64,000 nt of DNA from Clusia tigrina (taxonomy: Eukaryota; Arthropoda; Insecta; Diptera; Clusiidae): assembly GCA_920105625.2 (NCBI GenBank), contig OV050033.1, positions 88,166,280 through 88,230,279 on the forward strand, written 5' to 3'. The translations under genes were made by a program, and so were the position numbers. Below are positions 46,866-58,606 of the stretch, piece after piece. Below the pieces are notes generated by a model that worked only from the letters and a program-made list of their open reading frames with translations, did not search any database and was not told the DNA's origin. The stretch's first letter is position 1. Each line of letters opens with the position of its first letter.

Positions 46866-48370
46866 TCGATTGGGGGGTCTGTTGCCTTCTCTATGCCTAT
46901 ATCTACCCCTATCTGCCCTCAGTCGGAGTCGCAGCCTCTCTCAGCGTCTCTGTAGGCGTCTTAGTGGCTGCGTCTATGTAGGCGTCTCAGTTGCTGCCTC
47001 TGTCGATTGGGGAGGTCTGCTGCCTTCTCTATGCCTATATCTACCCCTAACTGCCTCAGTTGGCGTCTCAGTCGGCGTCGCAGCCTCTATCAGCGTCTCT
47101 CTAGGCGTCTCAGTCGCTGCCGCCCTCGATTGGGGGGTCTGCTGCATTCTCTATGCCAATATCTACCCCTATCTGCCTCAGTCGGCGTCGCAGCCTCTGT
47201 CAGCGTATCTGTAGGTGTCTCAGTCGGTGCCGCTGTCGATTGGGGGGGTCAGCTGCCTTCTCTATGGCTATAACTACCCCTCTCTGCCTCAGTCGGAATC
47301 TTAGTTGGCGTCGCAGCCTCTCTCAGCGTCTCTGTAGGCGTCTCAGTACCTGCCTCTGTCAATTGGGGGGTCTGCTGCATTCTCTATGCCTATATCTACC
47401 CCTATCTGCCTCAGTCGGAGTCGCAGCCTCTCTCAGCGTCTCTGTAGGCGTCTTAGTGGCTGCGTCTATGTAGGCGTCTCAGTTGTTGCCGCTGTCGATT
47501 GGGGGTCTGCTGCCTTCTCTATGCCTATGTCTACCCCTCTCTGCCTCAGTCGGCATCTTAATTGGCGTCGCAGCCTCTGTCAGCGTCTCTGTAGGCTTCT
47601 CAGTCGCTGCCGATGTTGATTGGGGGGTCTGCTGCCTTGTATATGCCAATATCTACCCCTATCTGCCTCAGTCGGCGTCGCAGCCTCTGTCAGCGTATCT
47701 GTAGGTGTCTCAGTCGGTGCCGCTATCGATTGGGGGGGTCTGCTGCCTTCTCTGTGCCTATATCTACCCCTATCTGCCTCAGCCGGCTTCTCAGTCGGCG
47801 TCGCAGCGTCTGTCAGCGTCGCAGCCTCTGTCAGCGTCTCTGTAGGCGTCTCACTCGCTGCCGTTGTCGATTGGGGGGTCTGCTGCCTTCTCTATGCCTA
47901 TGTCTACCCCTCTCTGCCTCAGCCGGCGTCTCAGTCGGCGTCGCAGCATCTGCCAGCGTCTCTATAGGCTTCTCAGTCGCTGCCGCTGTCGATTGGGGTC
48001 TGCTGCATTCTCTATTCCTATTTCTACCCCTATCTGCCTCAGTCGGCAACTCAGTCGGCGTCGCAGCCTCTATCAGCGTCTCTGTAGGCGTCTCAGTTGT
48101 TGCCGCTGTCGATTGGTGGGTCTGCTGCCTTCTCTATGCCTATATCTGCCCCTACGCGAATCAGTCGGCGTCACAGTCGGCTTCGCAGCCTCTGTCAGCG
48201 TCTCTGTAGGCGTCTCAGTCGCTGCCGCTATCGATTGGGGGGTCTGATGCCTTCTCTATGACTATATCTACCCCTCTCTGCCTCAGCCGGCTTCTCAGTC
48301 GGCGTCGCAGCGTCTGTCAGCGTCGCAGCCTCTGTCAGCGTCTCTGTAGGCGTCTCACTCGCTGCCGTTG
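45361..48370. repeat. 1505-bp tandem duplication (2 copies)
   Basis: Units 45361-46865 and 46866-48370. Landmarks 45502, 45648, 45881, 45978, 46108, 46326 and 46753 all recur exactly 1505 bases later with no indel. Rare variants shared by both units include CTGCCTTGTATATGCC, CTTCTCTGTGCC, CTGATGTTGATTGG-type (GCCGATGTTG) and ATCTGCCCC. The junction monomer at 46866 fuses a GCCGTTGT left half to a TCTGTTGCC right half. Very recent by appearance. Confidence 0.9.
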
Positions 48371-48874
48371 TCGATTGGGGGGTCTGCTGCCTTCTCTATG
48401 CCTATGTCTACCCCTCTCTGCCTCAGCCGGCGTCTCAGTCGGCGTCGCAGCATCTGCCAGCGTCTCTATAGGCGTCTCAGTCGCTGCCGCTGTCGATTGG
48501 GGTCTGCTGCATTCTGTATTCCTATTTCTACCCCTATCTGCCTCAGTCGGCAACTCAGTCGGCGTCGCAGCCTCTATCAGCGTCTCTGTAGGCGTCTCAG
48601 TTGTTGCCGCTGTCGATTGGTGGGTCTGCTGCCTTCTCTATGCCTATATCTGCCCCTACGCGAATCAGTCGGCGTCACAGTCGGCTTCGCAGCCTCTGTC
48701 AGCGTCTCTGTAGGCGTCTCAGTCGCTGCCGCTATCGATTGGGGGGTCTGATGCCTTCTCTATGACTATATCTACCCCTCTCTGCCTCAGCCGGCGTCTC
48801 AGTCGGCGTCGCAGCGTCTGTCAGCGTCGCAGCTTCTGTCAGCGTGTCTGTAGGCGTCTCAGTCGCTGCCGCTG
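47867..48874. repeat. 504-bp tandem duplication (2 copies)
   Basis: Units 47867-48370 and 48371-48874, about four monomers each, with exact 504-base spacing of landmarks. Unit 1 reads CATTCTCTATTCC where unit 2 reads CATTCTGTATTCC (the more widespread form). The first unit is also the end of the second 1505-bp unit, so the two events are nested. Confidence 0.87.
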
Positions 48875-48875
48875 T

Positions 48876-50763
48876 CGATTGGGGTCTGCTGCCTTCTGTA
48901 TTCCTATTTCTACCCCTATCTGCCTCAGTCGGCAGCTCAGTCGGCGTCGCAGCCTCTGTCAGCATCTCTGTAGGCGTCTCAGTTGTTGTCGCTGTCGATT
49001 GGGGGTCTGCTGCCTTCTCTATGCCTATGTCTACCCCTCTCTGCCTCAGTCGGCGTCTTAGTCGGCTTCGCAGCCTCTGTCAGCGTCTATGTAGGTGTCT
49101 CAGTCGCTGCCGCTGTCGATTGGGGGGTCTGCTGCCTTCTCTATGCCTATGTCTACCCTTATCTGCCTCAGTCGGCGTCTCAGTCAGCATCACAGCCTTT
49201 GTCAGCCTCTCTGAATGCGTCTCAGCCGCTGCCGCTGTCGATTGGGGGGTCTGCTGCCTTCTGTATGCCTATATCTACCCCTATCTGTCCCAGTCGGCAA
49301 CTCAGTCGGCGTCGCAGCCTCTGTCAGAGTCGCAGCCTCTGTTAGCGTCTCTGTAGGCGTCTCAGTCGCTGACGCTGTCGATTGGGGTATGCTGCATTCT
49401 GTATTCCTATTTCTACCCCTATCTGCCTCAGTCGGCAACTCAGTCGGCGTCGCAGCCTCTATCAGCGTCTCTGTAGGCGTCTCAGTCGCTGCCGCTGTCG
49501 ATTGGGGGGTCTGATGCCTTCTCTATGCCTATATCTACCCCTCTCTGCCTCAGCCGGCGTCTCAGTCGGCGTCATAGCGTATGTCAGCGTTGCAGCCTCT
49601 GTCAGCGTCTCTGTAGGCGTCTGAGTCGCTGCCGCTGTCGATTGGGGGGGTCTGATGCCATCTCTATGCCTATATCTACCCCTATCTGCCTCAGTTGGCG
49701 TCTCAGCCGGCGTCGCAGCGTCTGTCAGCGTCTCTGTAGGCGTCTCAGTCGCTGCCGCTGTCGATTGGGGGGTCTGCTGCCTTCTCTATGCCAATATCTA
49801 CCCTTATCTGCCTCAGTCGGCGTCTCAGTCGGCGTCTCAGTCGGGATCGCAGCCATTGTCGGCGTCTATGTAGGCGTCTCAGTTGCTGCCGCTGTCGATT
49901 GGGGGGTCTGCTGCCTTCTCTATGCCTATATCTACCCCTAACTGCCTCAGCCGGCGTCTCAGTCGGCGTCGCAGCATCTGTCAGCGTCGCAGCCTCTGTC
50001 AGCGTCTCTATAGGCGTCTCAGTCGCTGCCGCTGTCGATTGGGGGGTCTGCTGACTTCTGTATTCCGATTTCCACCCCTATCTGCCTCAGTCGGCAGCTC
50101 AGTCGTCGTCGCAGCCTCTATCAGCGTCTCTGTAGGCGTCTCAGTTGTTGCCGCTGTCGTTTGGTGGGTCTGCTGCCTTCTCTATGCCTATATCTACCCC
50201 TACGCGCCTCAGTCGGCATCACAGTCGGCTTCGCAGCCTCTGTCAGCGTCTCTGTAGGCGTCTCAATCGCTGCCGCTGTCGATTGGGGAGTCTGATGCCT
50301 TCGCTATGCCTATATCTACCCCTCTCTGCCTCATACGGCATCTCAGTCGGCATCGCAGCGTCTATCAGCGTCGCAGCTTCTGTCAGCGTCTCTGTAGGCG
50401 TCTCAGTCGCTGCCGCTGTCGATTGGGGGGGTCTGCTGCCTTCTCTATGCCTATATCTACCCCTATCTGCCTCAGTCGGCGTCTCAGACAGCGTCGCAGC
50501 CTCTGTCAGCGTCTCTGTAGGCGTCTCAGTCGCTGCCGCAGTCGATTGGGGGGGCTGCTGCCTTCTCTATGCCTATATCTACCCCTACCTGCCTCAGACG
50601 GCGTCGCAGCCTCTGTCAGCGTCTCTGCAGGCGCCTCAGTCGCTGCCGCTGTCGGTTGGGGGGGTCTGCTGCCTTCTCTATGTCAATATCTACCCGTATC
50701 TGCCTCAGTCGGCGTCTCAGCCTCTGTCAGAGTCTCTGTAGGCGTCTCAGTGGCTGCCGCTGT
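48876..50763. repeat. Type-B block 6
   Basis: B markers at about 50051 (TGACTT...CGATTTCCAC) and 50333 (CATACGGCATCTCAG variant). Contains GAATGCGTCTCAG (about 49212) and TCTGTCCCAGTCGG (about 49285), shared with 33.6 and 55.3 kb. It is copy 2 of the three-copy 33282/48876/54930 block. Confidence 0.72.
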
Positions 50764-51589
50764 CGTTTGGGAGGTCTGCTGCCTTCTGTATGCCTATATC
50801 TACCCTTATCTGCCTCAGTCGGCGTCTCAGTCGGCGTCGCAGCCTCTGTCAGCGTCTCTCTAGGCGTCTGAGTCGCTGCGTCTATGTAGGCGTCTCAGTT
50901 GCTGCCGCTGTCGATTGGAGGGGTCTGCTGCCTTCTCTATGCCTATATCTACCCCTAACTGCCTCAGTTGGCGACTCAGTCGGCGTCGCAGCCTCTGTCA
51001 GCGTCTCTCTAGGCGTCTCAATCGCTGCCGCCCTCGATTGGGGGGGTCTGCTGCATTCTCTATGAATATATCTACACCTATCTGCCTCAGTCGGCGTCGC
51101 AGCGTCTGTCATCGTCGCAGCCTCTGTCAGCGTCTCTGTAGGCGTCTCAGTCGCTGCCGCTGTCGATTGGGGGGTCTGCTGCCTTCTGTATGCCATTTTC
51201 TACCCCTATCTGCCTCAGTCGGCAACTCAGTCGGCGTCGCAGCCTCTATCAGCGTCTCTGTAGGCGTCTAAGTTGTTGCCGCCGTCGATTGGTGGGTCTG
51301 CTGCCTTCTCTATGCCTATACCTACCCCTACGCGCCACAGTCGGCGTCACAGTCGGCTTCGCAGCCTCTGTCAGCGTCTCTGTAGGCGTCTCAGTCGCTG
51401 CCGCTATCGATTGGGTGGTCTGCTGTTTTCTCTATGCCAATATCTACCCCTATCTGCCTCAGTGGGCATCTCAGTCGGCGTCGCAGCCTCTATCAGCGTC
51501 TCTGTATGCGTGTCAGTTGTTGCCGCTGTCGATTGGGTTGTCTGCTGCCTTCTCTATGCCTATGCCTAACCATCTCTGCCTCAGTCGGC

Positions 51590-51661
51590 GTCGCAGCCTC
51601 TGTCGGCGTCGCAGCCTCTGTCGGCGTCGCAGCCTCTGTCAGCTTCGCAGCCTCTGTCAGC
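51590..51661 (+). repeat. 18-bp minisatellite, 4 copies
   Basis: Four 18-bp words (GTCGCAGCCTCTGTCGGC twice, one ending GTCAGC, the last beginning TTCGC). The tract at 57645-57716 has the same structure, carried by the 6054-bp duplication. Confidence 0.87.
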
Positions 51662-52985
51662 GTCTATGTAGGCGTCTCAGTCGCTGCCACTCTCGATTGG
51701 GGGGTCTGCTGCCTTCTCTATGCCTATATCTACCCCTATCTGCCTCAGTCGGAGTCGCAGCCTCTCTCAGCGTCTCTGTAGGCGTCTTAGTGGCTGCGTC
51801 TATGTAGGCGTCTCAGTTGCTGCCTCTGTCGATTGGGGGGGTCTGCTGCCTTCTCTATGCCTATATCTACCCCTAACTGCCTCAGTTGGCGTCACAGTCG
51901 GCGTCGCAGCCTCTATCAGCATCTCTCTAGGCGTCTCAGTCGCTGCCGCCCTCGATTGGGGGGGTCTGCTGCATTCTCTATGCCAATATCTACCCCTATC
52001 TGCCTCAGTCGGCGTCGCAGCCTCTGTCAGCGTATCTGTAGGTGTCTCAGTCGGTGCCGCTGTCGATTGGGGGGGTCTGCTGCCTTCTCTATGGCTATAA
52101 CTACCCCTCTCTGCCTCAGTCGGACTCTTAGTTGGCGTCGCAGCCTCTCTCAGCGTCTCTGTAGGCGTCTCAGTACCTGCCTCTGTCAATTGGGGGATCT
52201 GCTGCATTCTCTATGCCTATATCTACCCCTATCTGCCTCAGTCGGAGTCTCAGACTGCGTCGCAGCCTCTGTCAGCGTCTCTGTAGGCGTCTCAGTCGCT
52301 GCCGCTGTCGATTGAGGGGTCTGTAGCGTTCTCTATGCCTATATCTACCCCTACCTGTTTCATTCGGCATCTCAGTCGGCGTCGCAGCCTCTGTCAGCGT
52401 CTCTGTAGGCGTCTCAGTTGTTGCCGCTGTCGATTGGGGGTGTGCTGCCTTCTCTATGCCTATGTCTACCCCTCTCTGCCTCAGTCGGCATCTTAGTTGG
52501 CGTCGCAGCCTCTGTCAGCGTCTCTGTAGGCTTCTCAGTCGCTGCCGCTGTTGATTGGGGGGTCTGCTGCCTTGTCTATGCCAATATCTACCCCTATCTG
52601 CCTCAGTCGGCGTCGCAGCCTCTGTCAGCGTATCTGTAGGTGTCTCAGTCGGTGCCGCTGTCGATTGGGGGGGGTCTGCTGCCTTCTCTATGCCTATATC
52701 TTCCCCTATCTGCCTCAGCCGGCTTCTCAGACGGCGTCGCCGCGTCTGTCAGCATCGCAGCCTCTGTCAGCGTCTCTGTAGGCGTCTCAGTCGCTGCCGT
52801 TGTCGATTGGGGGGTCTGCTGCCTTCTCTATGCCTATGTCTACCCCTCTCTGCCTCAGCCGGCGTCTCAGTCGGCGTCGCAGCATCTGTCAGCGTCTCTA
52901 TAGGCGTCTCAGTCGCTGCTGCTGTCGATTGGGGTGTCTGCTGCCTTCTCTATGCCTATGCCTAACCATCTCTGCCTCAGTCGGC

Positions 52986-53039
52986 GTCGCAGCCTCTGTC
53001 GGCGTCGCAGCCTCTGTCGGCGTCGCAGCCTCTGTCAGC
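52986..53039 (+). repeat. 18-bp minisatellite, 3 copies
   Basis: Three 18-bp words without the TTCGC word found in the four-copy tracts, then GTCTATGTAGG. This allele differs both in number and in composition. Confidence 0.83.
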
Positions 53040-54685
53040 GTCTATGTAGGCGTCTCAGTCGCTGCCGCTCTCGATTGGGGGGTCTGTTGCCTTCTCTATG
53101 CCTATATCTACCCCTATCTGCCCTCAGTCGGAGTCGCAGCCTCTCTCAGCGTCTCTGTAGGCGTCTTAGTGGCTGCGTCTATGTAGGCGTCTCAGTTGCT
53201 GCCTCTGTCGATTGGGGGGGTCTGCTGCCTTCTCTATGCCTATATCTACCCCTAACTGCCTCAGTTGGCGTCTCAGTCGGCGTCGCAGCCTCTATCAGCG
53301 TCTCTCTAGGCGTCTCAGTCGCTGCCGCCCTCGATTGGGGGGTCTGCTGCATTCTCTATGCCAATATCTACCCCTATCTGCCTCAGTCGGCGTCGCAGCC
53401 TCTGTCAGCGTATCTGTAGGTGTCTCAGTCGGTGCCGCTGTCGATTGGGGGGTCAGCTGCCTTCTCTATGGCTATAACTACCCCTCTCTGCCTCAGTCGG
53501 AATCTTAGTTGGCGTCACAGCCTCTCTCAGCGTCTCTGTAGGCGTCTCAGTACCTGCCTCTGTCAATTGGGGGGTCTGCTGCATTCTCTATGCCTATATC
53601 TACCCCTATCTGCCTCAGTCGGAGTCGCAGCCTCTCTCAGCGTCTCTGTAGGCGTCTTAGTGGCTGCGTCTATGTAGGCGTCTCAGTTGTTGCCGCTGTC
53701 GATTGGGGGTCTGCTGCCTTCTCTATGCCTATGTCTACCCCTCTCTGCCTCAGTCGGCATCTTAATTGGCGTCGCAGCCTCTGTCAGCATCTCTGTAGGC
53801 TTCTCAGTCGCTGCCGATGTTGATTGGGGGGTCTGCTGCCTTGTCTATGCCAATATCTACCCCTATCTGCCTCAGTCGGCGTCGCAGCCTCTGTCAGCGT
53901 ATCTATAGGTGTCTCAGTCGGTGCCGCTATCGATTGGGGGGGTCTGCTGCCTTCTCTGTGCCTATATCTACCCCTATCTGCCTCAGCCGGCTTCTCAGTC
54001 GGCGTCGCAGCGTCTGTCAGCGTCGCAGCCTCTGTCAGCGTCTCTGTAGGCGTCTCACTCGCTGCCGTTGTCGATTGGGGGGTCTGCTGCCTTCTCTATG
54101 CCTATGTCTACCCCTCTCTGCCTCAGCCGGCGTCTCAGTCGGCGTCGCAGCATCTGCCAGCGTCTCTATAGGCGTCTCAGTCGCTGCCGCTGTCGATTGG
54201 GGTCTGCTGCATTCTGTATTCCTATTTCTACCCCTATCTGCCTCAGTCGGCAACTCAGTCGGCGTCGCAGCCTCTATCAGCGTCTCTGTAGGCGTCTCAG
54301 TTGTTGCCGCTGTCGATTGGTGGGTCTGCTGCCTTCTCTATGCCTATATCTGCCCCTACGCGAATCAGTCGGCGTCACAGTCGGCTTCGCAGCCTCTGTC
54401 AGCGTCTCTGTAGGCGTCTCAGTCGCTGCCGCTATCGATTGGGGGGTCTGATGCCTTCTCTATGACTATATCTACCCCTCTCTGCCTCAGCCGGCGTCTC
54501 AGTCGGCGTCGCAGCGTCTGTCAGCGTCGCAGCCTCTGTCAGCGTGTCTGTAGGCGTCTCAGTCGCTGCCGTTGTTGATTGGGGGGTCTGCTGCCTTCTC
54601 TATGGCTATATCTACCCCTATCCGCATCAGTCGGCGTCGCAGCCTCTCTCAGCGTCTCTGTATTCGTCTCAGTACCTGCCGCTGT

Positions 54686-56817
54686 CGATTGGGGGGTGTG
54701 CTGCATTCTCTATGCCTATATCTACCCCTATCTGCCTCAGTCGGCGTCTCAGACGGCGTCGCAGCCTCTGTGAGCGTCTCTGTAGGCGTCTCAGTCGCTG
54801 CCGCTGTCGATTGGGGGGTCTGATGCCTTCTCTATGCCTATGTCTAAACCTCTCTGCCTCAGCCGGCGTCTCAGTCGGCGTCGCGGCATCTGTCAGCGTC
54901 TCTATAGGCGTCTCAGTCGCTGCCGCTGTCGATTGGGGTCTGCTGCCTTCTGTATTCCTATTTCTACCCCTATCTGCCTCAGTCGGCAGCTCAGTCGGCG
55001 TCGCAGCCTCTGTCAGCATCTCTGTAGGCGTCTCAGTTGTTGTCGCTGTCGATTGGGGGTCTGCTGCCTTCTCTATGCCTATGTCTACCCCTCTCTGCCT
55101 CAGTCGGCGTCTTAGTCGGCTTCGCAGCCTCTGTCAGCGTCTATGTAGGTGTCTCAGTCGCTGCCGCTGTCGATTGGGGGGTCTGCTGCCTTCTCTATGC
55201 CTATGTCTACCCTTATCTGCCTCAGTCGGCGTCTCAGTCAGCGTCACAGCCTTTGTCAGCCTCTCTGAATGCGTCTCAGCCGCTGCCGCTGTCGATTGGG
55301 GGGTCTGCTGCCTTCTGTATGCCTATATCTACCCCTATCTGTCCCAGTCGGCAACTCAGTCGGCGTCGCAGCCTCTGTCAGAGTCGCAGCCTCTGTTAGC
55401 GTCTCTGTAGGCGTCTCAGTCGCTGACGCTGTCGATTGGGGTATGCTGCATTCTGTATTCCTATTTCTACCCCTATCTGCCTCAGTCGGCAACTCAGTCG
55501 GCGTCGCAGCCTCTATCAGCGTCTCTGTAGGCGTCTCAGTCGCTGCCGCTGTCGATTGGGGGGTCTGATGCCTTCTCTATGACTATATCTACCCCTCTCT
55601 GCCTCAGCCGGCGTCTCAGTCGGCGTCATAGCGTATGTCAGCGTTGCAGCCTCTGTCAGCGTCTCTGTAGGCGTCTGAGTCGCTGCCGCTGTCGATTGGG
55701 GGGGTCTGATGCCATCTCTATGCCTATATCTACCCCTATCTGCCTCAGTTGGCGTCTCAGCCGGCGTCGCAGCGTCTGTCAGCGTCTCTGTAGGCGTCTC
55801 AGTCGCTGCCGCTGTCGATTGGGGGGTCTGCTGCCTTCTCTATGCCAATATCTACCCTTATCTGCCTCAGTCGGCGTCTCAGTCGGCGTCTCAGTCGGGA
55901 TCGCAGCCATTGTCAGCGTCTATGTAGGCGTCTCAGTTGCTGCCGCTGTCGATTGGGGGGTCTGCTGCCTTCTCTATGCCTATATCTACCCCTAACTGCC
56001 TCAGCCGGCGTCTCAGTCGGCGTCGCAGCATCTGTCAGTGTCGCAGCCTCTGTCAGCGTCTCTATAGGCGTCTCAGTCGCTGCCGCTGTCGATTGGGGGG
56101 TCTGCTGACTTCTGTATTCCGATTTCCACCCCTATCTGCCTCAGTCGGCAGCTCAGTCGTCGTCGCAGCCTCTATCAGCGTCTCTGTAGGCGTCTCAGTT
56201 GTTGCCGCTGTCGTTTGGTGGGTCTGCTGCCTTCTCTATGCCTATATCAACCCCTACGCGCCTCAGTCGGCATCACAGTCGGCTTCGCAGCCTCTGTCAG
56301 CGTCTCTGTAGGCGTCTCAATCGCTGCCGCTGTCGATTGGGGAGTCTGATGCCTTCGCTATGCCTATATCTACCCGTCTCTGCCTCATACGGCGTCTCAG
56401 TCGGCATCGCAGCGTCTATCAGCGTCGCAGCTTCTGTCAGCGTCTCTGTAGGCGTCTCAGTCGCTGCCGCTGTCGATTGGGGGGGTCTGCTGCCTTCTCT
56501 ATGCCTACATCTACCCCTATCTGCCTCAGTCGGCGTCTCAGACAGCGTCGCAGCCTCTGTCAGCGTCTCTGTAGGCGTCTCAGTCGCTGCCGCAGTCGAT
56601 TGGGGGGGCTGCTGCCTTCTCTATGCCTATATCTACCCCTACCTGCCTCAGACGGCGTCGCAGCCTCTGTCAGCGTCTCTGCAGGCGCCTCAGTCGCTGC
56701 CGCTGTCGGTTGGGGGGGTCTGCTGCCTTCTCTATGTCAATATCTACCCGTATCTGCCTCAGTCGGCGTCTCAGCCTCTGTCAGAGTCTCTGTAGGCGTC
56801 TCAGTGGCTGCCGCTGT
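54686..56817. repeat. Type-B block 7
   Basis: B markers at about 56105 (TGACTT...CGATTTCCAC) and 56387 (CATACGGCG). Opens with a GGTGTGCTGC monomer and one carrying GTCTAAACC, a variant of the GTCTACACC marker of the 2.14-kb family. From 54930 it is the start of copy 2 of the 6054-bp unit. Confidence 0.72.
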
Positions 56818-58605
56818 CGTTTGGGAGGTCTGCTGCCTTCTGTATGCCTATATCTACCCTTATCTGCCTCAGTCGGCGTCTCAGTCGGCGTCGCAGCCAC
56901 TGTCAGCGTCTCTCTAGGCGTCTGAGTCGCTGCGTCTATGTAGGCGTCTCAGTTGCTGCCGCTGTCGATTGGAGGGGTCTGCTGCCTTCTCTATGCCTAT
57001 ATCTACCCCTAACTGCCTCAGTTGGCGACTCAGTCGGCGTCGCAGCCTCTGTCAGCGTCTCTCTAGGCGTCTCAATCGCTGCCGCCCTCGATTGGGGGGG
57101 GTCTGCTGCATTCTCTATGAATATATCTACACCTATCTGCCTCAGTCGGCGTCGCAGCGTCTGTCATCGTCGCAGCCTCTGTCAGCGTCTCTGTAGGCGT
57201 CTCAGTCGCTGCCGCTGTCGATTGGCGGGTCTGCTGCCTTCTGTATGCCATTTTCTACCCCTATCTGCCTCAGTCGGCAACTCAGTCGGCGTCGCAGCCT
57301 CTATCAGCGTCTCTGTAGGCGTCTAAGTTGTTGCCGCCGTCGATTGGTGGGTCTGCTGCCTTCTCTATGCCTATACCTACCCCTACGCGCCACAGTCGGC
57401 GTCACAGTCGGCTTCGCAGCCTCTGTCAGCGTCTCTGTAGGCGTCTCAGTCGCTGCCGCTATCGATTGGGTGGTCTGCTGTTTTCTCTATGCCAATATCT
57501 ACCCCTATCTGCCTCAGTGGGCATCTCAGTCGGCGTCGCAGCCTCTATCAGCGTCTCTGTATGCGTGTCAGTTGTTGCCGCTGTCGATTGGGTTGTCTGC
57601 TGCCTTCTCTATGCCTATGCCTAACCATCTCTGCCTCAGTCGGCGTCGCAGCCTCTGTCGGCGTCGCAGCCTCTGTCGGCGTCGCAGCCTCTGTCAGCTT
57701 CGCAGCCTCTGTCAGCGTCTATGTAGGCGTCTCAGTCGCTGCCACTCTCGATTGGGGGGTCTGCTGCCTTCTCTATGCCTATATCTACCCCTATCTGCCT
57801 CAGTCGGAGTCGCAGCCTCTCTCAGCGTCTCTGTAGGCGTCTTAGTGGCTGCGTCTATGTAGGCGTCTCAGTTGCTGCCTCTGTCGATTGGGGGGGTCTG
57901 CTGCCTTCTCTATGCCTATATCTACCCCTAACTGCCTCAGTTGGCGTCACAGTCGGCGTCGCAGCCTCTATCAGCATCTCTCTAGGCGTCTCAGTCGCTG
58001 CCGCCCTCGATTGGGGGGGTCTGCTGCATTCTCTATGCCAATATCTACCCCTATCTGCCTCAGTCGGCGTCGCAGCCTCTGTCAGCGTATCTGTAGGTGT
58101 CTCAGTCGGTGCCGCTGTCGATTGGGGGGGTCTGCTGCCTTCTCTATGGCTATAACTACCCCTCTCTGCCTCAGTCGGACTCTTAGTTGGCGTCGCAGCC
58201 TCTCTCAGCGTCTCTGTAGGCGTCTCAGTACCTGCCTCTGTCAATTGGGGGGTCTGCTGCATTCTCTATGCCTATATCTACCCCTATCTGCCTCAGTCGG
58301 AGTCTCAGACTGCGTCGCAGCCTCTGTCAGCGTCTCTGTAGGCGTCTCAGTCGCTGCCGCTGTCGATTGAGGGGTCTGTAGCGTTCTCTATGCCTATATC
58401 TACCCCTACCTGTTTCATTCGGCATCTCAGTCGGCGTCGCAGCCTCTGTCAGCGTCTCTGTAGGCGTCTCAGTTGTTGCCGCTGTCGATTGGGGGTGTGC
58501 TGCCTTCTCTATGCCTATGTCTACCCCTCTCTGCCTCAGTCGGCATCTTAGTTGGCGTCGCAGCCTCTGTCAGCGTCTCTGTAGGCTTCTCAGTCGCTGC
58601 CGCTG
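54930..58605. repeat. 6054-bp higher-order repeat, copy 2 (partial)
   Basis: Tandem copy of 48876-52550, apparently differing by few substitutions. It stops at about 58606, where the expected TGTTGATTGG is TGTCGATTTGG and the sequence enters segment C. The array therefore changes character exactly at the end of a homogenised unit. Confidence 0.85.
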
Positions 58606-58606
58606 T
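56818..58606. repeat. Type-A block 8
   Basis: A markers: CTGCGTCTATGTAGG at about 56931 and 57850, and CCTAACCATC at about 57620. It is the last A block; no A marker is seen to its right. Confidence 0.7.
57645..57716 (+). repeat. 18-bp minisatellite, 4 copies (duplicate allele)
   Basis: Same word order as 51590-51661, offset 6055. Confidence 0.85.

Larger units (their letters stand above)
44470..48875. repeat. Type-A block 6
   Basis: A markers: CTGCGTCTATGTAGG at about 44582, 45463, 45957, 46969 and 47460, and CCTAACCATC at about 45267. B markers are absent. Internal structure is dominated by the 1505-bp and 504-bp tandem duplications, which explains why it is longer than neighbouring A blocks. 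Confidence 0.7.
50764..54685. repeat. Type-A block 7
   Basis: A markers: CTGCGTCTATGTAGG at about 50877, 51795, 53175 and 53671, and CCTAACCATC at about 51566 and 52965. Two distinct A sub-blocks are joined near 52.9 kb, where GGGGTGTCTGCTGCC leads directly into the CCTAACC monomer. That junction monomer appears nowhere else in the window. Confidence 0.68.
48876..54929. repeat. 6054-bp higher-order repeat, copy 1
   Basis: Landmarks 48983, 49202, 49525, 50145, 50569 and 50790 recur exactly 6054 bases later and 51190, 51720 and 52418 recur 6055 bases later (one extra G near 57091). The strong match covers 48876-52550 against 54930-58605. The remainder (52551-54929) belongs to the unit but has no tandem partner in the window; much of it matches 47.6-48.2 kb (offset 6204). 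Confidence 0.85.
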
